Positions 57,191-64,000 of a stretch of 64,000 bases of DNA are shown piece after piece. The DNA lies in NCBI GenBank assembly GCA_963513935.1, contig OY740769.1, forward strand, positions 38,033,120 to 38,097,119, given 5' to 3'. How positions within the stretch are numbered: the stretch's first letter is position 1; every line of letters starts with the position of its first letter. The DNA comes from Aphrophora alni (taxonomy: Eukaryota > Arthropoda > Insecta > Hemiptera > Aphrophoridae). Both the position numbers and the translations under genes were made by a program. The notes below the pieces were generated by a model. That model did not search any database. It worked only from the letters and a program-made list of their open reading frames with translations, and was not told where the DNA came from.

Positions 57191-57249
57191 AGTTTTGACT
57201 ATTTCTTGCTTTCCTTTGATTATTCCTGGAATCTGAAGAGTGAGCTAAA

Positions 57250-57580
57250 ACAATATTCACTAAATAAAGTATATATTGTACATGCCCTTAAAAATGTGAA
57301 AATATAATACATTTCTTAAATAAAATTAAATACTTTTTTATATTAATTCAGATAATTTTATAGGACAATATATTTGAGTGGTACAGATAAATATGAGGTT
57401 TATTCAGTACATATCCGATTTCAATTTTTCATGGGGAAACAAATGAATAAAGCAAGGCGACCTATGGTGGAAAGTGAAGGGTACCTTCATGCGCATGCAT
57501 GTATTTTGTCTCATCTGGAGAGAAGTTCAGTTGTTGGCAGTCAGCCTATGAGTAAAGGAATGTACTTACCTCAATTTTCA
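57250..57580. other. OGG1 5' flank
   Basis: The promoter of OGG1 should lie here or further right, but no TATA box, initiator or other element can be singled out in DNA of this composition. A short frame at 57374-57583 has no family resemblance. Confidence 0.3.
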
Positions 57581-57584
57581 TAAA

Positions 57585-57790
57585 TTGACAGAATGGTATG
57601 AGCAGCAATATTGGATCAAACTTGGAGATACAAATCATATGGAAGATTCAATAGGCTTTACACAAATTAAGAAATGATACAACCATTTCAAAGATGGCTG
57701 GAATCTGGTGAAAAGTGACTTACATTCCGGTAGGCCCTCAAGAAGCACATGATGAAGTCGTTGACCAAGTGCTGACGGTGGTCCAAGTGC
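57585..57790 (+). pseudogene. mariner-type transposase N-terminus (HTH)
   Basis: EWYEQQYWIKLGDTNHMEDS then GFTQIKK-YNHFKDGWNLVK and SDLHSGRPSRS. This is the first helix-turn-helix of Mos1-type transposases (EQR..IKF...LG....E....I..A.G......Q...W...FK.G...V.D..RSGRPS). It stops after about 45 codons and is on the strand opposite to the mariner remnant at 56 kb. Confidence 0.75.
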
Positions 57791-57799
57791 TGACCAACA

Positions 57800-58125
57800 T
57801 CAACTTTATATGGATGTAAAGAAGATTTAATAAAGTTGTTAGGGTTAATATTACTCTAAGAATGGTAGTTTTGGCTATTTATGTATCTACTCAGTGAAAC
57901 CACGCCTTGTTTTTAGTAGGTTTTGTTTTTCATCTACACTAAATGTCTTACATTTTCACTGACATACTGAAAGCATAATAGACTTCACAATCACTTTAAT
58001 AAATAGCAAAACTTTAATAAGATACAGAATGGTATGTACATATGGGATGAACAATAGAGATGTATTGAGCCCAATTACAGGAAAACATAAGGACGTGGGA
58101 CAGGGAGAAGGTTATGTCTTTAATA
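57800..58125. other. Gene-free stretch
   Basis: Nothing recognised. Confidence 0.35.
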
Positions 58126-58149
58126 AGAAAATTTCGTCATCTCACACAC

Positions 58150-58420
58150 TGCGGGCCAAAACTTCCAGTTATAAAGGTGATTTTATTAAAAATTCGACTT
58201 GTAGAGGTTTTCGAGAGTACCTTCGATTTATAGAGGTTTACCGACATGTCAAAAAACAAAAACAAAATTTCTCTTATCAATGTTCTTTCTTTAAAATATT
58301 CAACTTATAAAGGGAAAATTAGTCCTAGTTTACGGGAAGTTGAAGAGGCATGGGAAAAATTCAAGATATCAAGGAATTTGAGCTATCATGGTTTGAGTTA
58401 TCAAGGTCTATACTAAATAA
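58150..58420 (+). repeat. Array of pogo/Tigger-like end motifs
   Basis: Degenerate copies of TTATARAGGTTTTCG / CGACTTGTAGAGGTT follow each other (at about 58168, 58195, 58225, 58305), ending with GAGTTATCAAGGTCTATACT near 58395. This is the wording of pogo/Tigger terminal and subterminal repeats. No transposase in it. Confidence 0.5.
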
Positions 58421-58429
58421 ATTACTGAA

Positions 58430-59040
58430 AAGTTTAATAAATAACTTACTAAATAAAAGTTTAATTTAAAGTAAATAGAATGAAGTTTTATCTGTAACTG
58501 ACGAATTAGACCAAAATAAGTTGTGAATGCTCAAGATTGTAGTCCTCTGATTTTATTTAAATTTGACCTTTAAGGCAGGGTCGTATAACATGACCTAAAA
58601 GTAAACAATATATTCATTGAATTTTCAGTTGTAATTTTATTGCAATAAATTACAATCTTTTCTTGTTTCGACAAATTGAATAACTCAAACAACATAATTA
58701 ATTGTAAAAGGTGAAATACAATAGTTAGGCCTATAACTTTTCAGCAATTAGTTTCTGGAGGTTCACAATGTATTCAACGAATTACGAGGAGTTGTTAACT
58801 GAATTATATAATTATATGGATATGGTGATATTAATTTTATGTTGGTTAATATATAGTTGGTCACTAAAATTCTGTAATAAATTTAAAAAAAAAATTTAAA
58901 TGGGTCCGATATCTAAATTATAGATTAATTTAATTTTCATATTATATAAATAATTTTGTTTTTATAACCACAAAAGTAAATTTTCAAAAAATATGCATTT
59001 ACATAATTTTTTGAAGTGATAACTTCTTATGGTAGGTGAA
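58430..59040. other. Gene-free stretch
   Basis: AT-rich, nothing recognised. Confidence 0.4.
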
Positions 59041-59044
59041 CCTG

Positions 59045-59525
59045 TATGAAATGAGGGGAATAGTGAAAGTGAATGAGGGGAAAAACTGAAAGCAGATGAG
59101 GGGAATCACCACTACTCTGTGCCATCTGTATGTGTGAGCATGAAAGCAGATGTGGCGAATCACTCGCAGGATGGAAAAAATATTGCACAAACTTTCTCAC
59201 ATACCCATACATATTTAAAATCTACGAAAAATATTGCACTAACTTTCATATACTCAAACTAATAATCAATGCAAAAATATTGCACATATTTTCTCACATA
59301 CCCTTACATATTAAAACTTTCCACTAACTTTCTCAAATTCCCATACACAGTCAAACTAATAATCAATGCAGAAATATTGCACAAACTTTCTCACATCCCA
59401 TACATATTAAAACTAAAAATTTACAAAAAAATATGGCACTAACTTTCTCAGACTCCAATACATAGTCAAACTAATAATCAATGCAAAAATTTGCACAAAC
59501 TCTCTCACATAGCCATACATATAAA
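59045..59525 (+). repeat. Satellite-like array, ~100-115-bp unit
   Basis: Units beginning AAAAATATTGCACAAACTTT and CTCACATACCCATACATAT start at about 59172, 59272, 59370 and 59485; each full unit ends CAAACTAATAATCAATGC. Within a unit the ATTGCAC.AACTTTCTCA part occurs twice, so the array has a half-unit substructure. The lead-in 59045-59165 has its own GATGAGGGGAA short repeats. Confidence 0.9.
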
Positions 59526-59529
59526 ATTT

Positions 59530-60775
59530 AAAATCTAGAAAGTTAAAAATTTTATTAATTTATTATTAATTTTAAAAATTGATTTTTAAAGTTTTCGCTT
59601 TTAGGATTTATAATTTTAGGACAAAATTTAGATGAGATATTTGGGAAATGCTCTAAGATTGTTATTATGAGACTACAAGATCAATATGGTGTAACATGAG
59701 GCCAACTGGCAGCAATAAACTTTATTGAATGTTTAAACTACCTTTTACATTTGTTACTCTGTAGCTACAACGAAATTTAATATAAACAAATAATTATTAA
59801 AATATAAGCAGATTTTCCCTTAATTTTTCAGCTTTATCAGTCTTTACAATAACAATAAATTTTAAGCATGTAGCGTTTATTGCAAGTTTAAAATTTTTGC
59901 CACAAAAATTTATTACCAATGCATAAAATTTTATATGTAGTTACAGATGAAGTGGACTTGTGTCGCATGTAGTGTTGTTGATAAGGCAAACTTACAATTC
60001 TTGCAAACTTACCAGTACAATAAACATTTTCATGTCAATATCAAGTATTCCCATCAACCACTATAGGCCTTACTATGGCAATAATCAACAACAATTGGTA
60101 TTAGTAGATTATGTAAATCTTGTAATATATCTATAAGAATAGAAACATATATATAATGAGTAAATTGGTACTACTCACAGTTATTACACAAGACATGAAA
60201 TGAAAAAAAAAAAAAGAAAAAAAGAAGATAAATTAAGGGAAATGAATATATTGACTTGAATAAAACAAAGTAGTTTTTAAAATCAGCCCAACAATATTAA
60301 AGTTATAGGCTACATAACCAACTTGCCAACTAATAATTGCATATTTATTACTTTCTACAGGAGAAGATCTCTTTATCATGTAGCACTGTAAGAACTGTTT
60401 AACATTATAAAATTTACAATTTTCAAATAATCAAGCTTTTATGATTTTTGACTTGGGGTTTTTTAAGCCATAATTTCTCAACTATTACAGTTATTAATTT
60501 TTTTTGCATATTCTTTGGTCATAAGACCTGCTAGAAATAATAACTACAAAATATTTTAACATTTTAAATTTAAAAAAAAATAACATGGTATTCCAAACAA
60601 CTACCAGTTCATACATGATTTGTCCTGTCCAGACATGGTGCTTTGTTAAGATGACTCCTCCCTTTGATTTACTCTGAAATATGACTTTATACATTTTCAA
60701 TTTTTTTGTTATTTGAGCAGTCATTGAATAAATAAAACTATCTCAGTACGTGGAAAAAATATTGTTAAATTTGAT
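59530..60775. other. Gene-free stretch
   Basis: AT-rich with an A-rich tract at 60203-60230. No gene recognised. Confidence 0.4.
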
Positions 60776-60784
60776 TCATAACCT

Positions 60785-61830
60785 TATGATCCAAAATACC
60801 TCACTAGAATATAAGAAGGAAATGCTTAAATTATTTAATAACCTATGGATCAATGGAGTTTTTCCAGAAAATTGAAAGGTTTAAGAAATATTTCCCATAT
60901 GTAAACCGACCTATTGTACTTTGTGGACAAAATTAAAACTGGATTTGCAAGAAAAGAGGGCTTGGTGGCAGTAATGATGTAACTGTGTACCAAAGACTCT
61001 TTGGTAGCAACACAAAATGTCCAAAAAGCTATAAACAAGATCTCAAACTGGACGTCAAAATGGAATCTTAAAATTTCTGAAAGCAAGACAGACCTCCGTC
61101 TTGACCAAAAGGTATCTTTTAAAAAAATTCAGACCAATGATCTCTCCCCTTGGCTCTGACCTAGACAACCACAATCCAAAGATTCTAGAAGTGATCTTTG
61201 ATCCCAAATCCTACACACAATCCTAAGAAAACTTGCTGACAAAGACCTCAGCTCTCAGTGGATACCTGGCAACTACGGTATACATGGAAACAAAGAAGCA
61301 GAGAAACTGGTGAATTCTGCTTGTGAACTGAAACCTGCTCCACCAATCAAACAATCCCTAACCGCATGCATACGGAAAGAGAGTTCAATAAACTCTGAAT
61401 AAAACGGTGGGAAATATCAACTAGCGGGCGCCACCTATTTGAAATTCAACCTACACCAATAGGTAAATTACTTTACTATGGAATTCCTCAATCGGTAGCT
61501 ACCATTACGTCCATAGCAAGAACAGGACACCTAGTAACTCAGTCCTACTTGAAGAGGTTCAATCTGACTGACTCAGCATTGTGTATTGCTTGTGAGAAGG
61601 CAGAGGAGACCATTGAGCATATCCCCCTTTGCTGTTGTTATCCAAAAATGGGAAAAGACATACTCAGAAGGGAAATGAAACCTGATGTGACACTGCCACA
61701 CATCCAAAAAGATTGAAATTACTGGCCCCTGGCTAAGGGAACTTATGAGAGACATCGAGCCACTGGAAAGACTCTAGATGCTCGTGCAGCAACCTATAAT
61801 TTATATGGATTTGGTTTAAGAGCTAGGATG
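60785..61830 (+). pseudogene. Jockey-like non-LTR retrotransposon, collapsed ORF2
   Basis: MIQNTSLEYKKEMLKLFNNL with WINGVFPEN at about 60787 is the start of the reverse transcriptase. After a deletion come DSLVATQNVQKAINKISNWT and SKWNLKISESKTDL (60995-61095), then NPKILEVIFDPKSYT. RNase H end: SQWIPGNYGIHGNKEAEKLV. Then KPAPPIKQSL, KLLYYGIPQS, ARTGHLVTQSYLKRFNLTDS, the knuckle CIACEKAEETIEHIPLCC, and a tail to about 61710. Frame changes at several points. Order and motifs are those of jockey-type ORF2, with the catalytic YADD core lost. Confidence 0.88.
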
Positions 61831-61929
61831 GATCTTTAAGAGAGTTTGAGTTCGGGAAGGAAAATTGGGTATGGAAGGGGAAGAATTAACCAGACACATA
61901 CCCAAGACTACTCAAATACTACAGCTCAG

Positions 61930-62765
61930 TCAGCCAGCTTCATGAACGATTAAAACTATGTTATTAAATATAATAGGCTACTTACATAATAAACTAAATT
62001 AATTACGAATAATATTAAGGGAAAGACTCTATTTAAAACTAGTGTTCTAGGAAACAGTATTAGGCCAAAATGGCTGTTAACTACTTATGACATAATTTCG
62101 AGACGCATCACCGAAAACCCTGGGCTGTCTGACCCATCATAAAAGGGGCTAATTGGTCATTATTTCATCATTGAACAATTTGGGGGTACCTGAAATATCG
62201 GTTATCCTGTAGATTAGAAAACATGCATTTCCTTGAACACATCCAGTCTCTCTTGCGCTTGGTGCACAACTCTTTGTCTAACCTTGATGTGTGATAAGGA
62301 TAAGCATCGCCGAGGGAGGGAATAGACTGATTTGATGCACAACTATTCCTCTGCAATTTACCATTCCGGCAACCGGCTTGTAAGGCTGTTAGAATGGAAG
62401 TATCGCCAGAAAAAAAGTAAGGTGGTGAAGTGAAAGGAGTTTACCACACTCGTATACAACAATAATAAATACAATTCCAATTCAATTTTGCTTTATAACG
62501 TTGTTTTCAGTATTACATTCTTGTGAATTTGTGCTATAAAACTGTTTAATTTTCATTTTAATTGCAGAGCAAACATAGTTTTCATCGGCAACCCAGGATT
62601 TAAAATACAAATCAACAGTCTCGGCCTTATCTTCATGACCACCTAATTGTTGATATATCTTCACTATCATTAAAATGACTTCTTTCTCTTAGGATCAGTT
62701 CAACATTGCAATACAATTCATGATATGTTTCACCTTTGCCTTTAACAAGCTCTAAAATTTTGTGT
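61930..62765. other. Gene-free stretch
   Basis: AT-rich with GC-richer patches at 62100-62140 and 62220-62420; short minus-strand frames (62168-62356, 62482-62670) show no motif. Possibly old retrotransposon 3' sequence. Confidence 0.35.
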
Positions 62766-62769
62766 AAGA

Positions 62770-63090
62770 TGTTTTTATCAAAATCTTTGGTTACTGAGGT
62801 CGAAAGATTCTCCTTCTTCTGGAATCCAGGGAATCACAACCACAGAGTATATCTGCTGCGCTTTCAGAGTCCTGTCCACACAAACGACAATTAGGTGAGC
62901 CTTGAAGTAGTCCTACTTTATTTATGGTCTTAGAGACTTCCTGTTGAGCTGAACAAGTGATTTTGTCTGGTCCTGGAGAAGGTGTTTTATCGCTGGCCAG
63001 GAAATTGCCTCAATCTTTCAATGTGCTCTTATCTGGTCCACTTTCTCACCGCAGTTTTCGTCATTGTTCGACTGGTCCCAAATATCTATG
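62770..63090 (-). pseudogene. Non-LTR retrotransposon ORF2 C-terminus scrap
   Basis: Minus strand: SWPAIKHLLQDQTKSLVQLN and RKSLR, then NKVGLLQGSPNCRLCGQDSE with SAADILCGCDSL. This is the L.R..L......GL....CRLCG...E...H.L..C end of jockey/R1-type ORF2, with the His replaced. Broken and short. Confidence 0.7.
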
Positions 63091-63099
63091 TAGCAGCAA

Positions 63100-64000
63100 T
63101 CTGCTGTCACAATAGAAACAAATGTAATTAGTGAAGGAAGGAGGGACAGTCATGGCTGCAACAGTTGATCAAACTATAGATGCATTTGGGAAGAAAGCGT
63201 CACTTTCTAAATTCCAGTAAACTTTGAATCCCACCAATGAAAAAACTGTTGTGGCGTGACTGTTGAAAACGAGGAAATTAATAAGTATAGGTCCGAGAGA
63301 AAGAAACAAGGGAGTTCTTCAAGATATTTTGTACATGGTTGTTCTTCTAGCAACTAGATAATTGTTCTTCATAAAATTTTGTTAAAACTTTTATAATAAA
63401 TTGTAAAATCTTCTGGGAAATTGGTAAATATTTGAATGTAATCACGAAGAATATTAAATTAAAGAAATTACGCCGAGAAGTGAGTTAGTTAGTAAAAGAA
63501 ATATGTCGAACAGTTTAATAAAAATTAAAAGAAATACGTCGAACAGTGAATTAGTTAGGCCCCTAAGTTAAAGAATACATTGTAAAGTGAAAAGTTAATA
63601 GATGAAATATCAGCGTTGAGAATAAGAAGAGGGATTCTGCGAGAAATCAAGGTAAGTTACGCCAAGTGATTGCCAGACCAGATTACAGCTTTGCGAGAAT
63701 AAAGGAGATTATTGGACAGCAAATCAACATCGAGCTTATCCATTGGAACAACCACTAAAACAATCACACTTTGGATTGTAAAAGGACATCAGATTCAATA
63801 AGTAGACTGTGAAAATTTGTATAAATAATTAACTAACAACAACATTTTGATAAACAACAACAGTAACTAAAGTTTAAATTATAGTCACCAAAGAACCACA
63901 CGAACAAGAAAGATTTAATTTAATTTTAATTTTAAATCAATCTTTAAATAAAACAAACTAGCCAGGGTAGTAAATTAATTAATTACTATTTAATTACCTT
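63100..64000. other. Gene-free stretch to window end
   Basis: Less AT-rich than average at 63130-63330. GAAATACGTCGAACAGTGAA resembles GAAATATGTCGAACAGT about 40 bases upstream (63495-63555). No gene recognised. Confidence 0.35.

Noticed and set aside
57250..57600. TATA-box promoter for OGG1
   Set aside because: TATA-like words are everywhere in this composition, so none can be assigned without transcript data.
59172..59525. CRISPR-like regularly spaced repeats
   Set aside because: The units are contiguous head-to-tail satellite copies of uneven length, in a eukaryotic genome, with no unique spacers.
1..64000. tRNA genes and other structured RNAs
   Set aside because: I looked for B-box-like GGTTCRANNC with a matching A-box and cloverleaf, and saw no convincing case; only the 5S-like segment was kept.

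Overview
The window is AT-rich animal DNA with spliced genes, long introns and dense transposon debris. The transposon set (mariner, piggyBac, Merlin, Harbinger, Tigger/pogo, jockey/CR1-like non-LTR elements) and the protein sequences point to an insect, possibly hemipteran. That is inference, since no marker gene settles the order. Nothing is organised like a bacterial, organelle or free viral genome, so operons and ribosome binding sites do not apply.

Two host genes are supported. (1) A complete 8-oxoguanine DNA glycosylase gene (OGG1) lies on the minus strand, 57190 to 42728. It has five exons, all with GT..AG introns, and the 993-nt CDS stays in frame (330 aa). Catalytic Lys (K233) and Asp (D252) are present, and the C-terminus is lysine-rich. 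(2) The 3' part of a divergent PARP-type ADP-ribosyltransferase lies on the plus strand. It consists of exons 13005-13245 and 21829-22077, joined in phase across an 8.6-kb intron; the 5' exons were not identified. The two genes converge.

Layout. 0-1 kb: decayed Arg/Ala-rich ORF like a Helitron N-terminus. 1.4-5.6 kb: dispersed repeats, then a TA-flanked DNA transposon with 38-bp perfect inverted ends and an unassigned ORF. 6.3-6.8 kb: inverted-repeat pair enclosing a 5S rRNA-like segment. 8.3-9.6 kb: two decayed non-LTR fragments on opposite strands. 13-22 kb: PARP exons; the intron holds a Merlin deletion derivative (8-bp target duplication), an inverted pair of dispersed repeats, a decayed piggyBac with a hAT-type MITE inserted in its Cys-rich tail (8-bp duplication), and an unclassified repetitive ORF. 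23-25.6 kb: a second piggyBac and a mariner, both broken, minus strand. 28.4-34.4 kb: pieces of DDE transposases and retrotransposon RNase H/zinc-knuckle ends, plus a second dispersed repeat family. 37.7-38.4 kb: Harbinger deletion derivative. 41.1-42.3 kb: decayed SGNH-hydrolase ORF followed by a dispersed repeat. 42.7-57.2 kb: OGG1, with a Tigger-like end, an IS630/Tc1-type transposase split by a TA-flanked MITE, a ~200-bp tandem duplication, a non-LTR element antisense to OGG1, a 238-bp element with 29-bp perfect inverted ends and a hammerhead-like core, and a mariner. 57.5-64 kb: transposase fragments, a ~100-bp satellite array and two more retrotransposon remnants.

Most long stretches between these are AT-rich, with no coding or structural signal I could recognise. 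All transposon genes seen are broken. The two host genes are unrelated in sequence, although both families act on or near damaged DNA; no functional link is claimed. All boundaries come from reading by eye, without alignment or database search.
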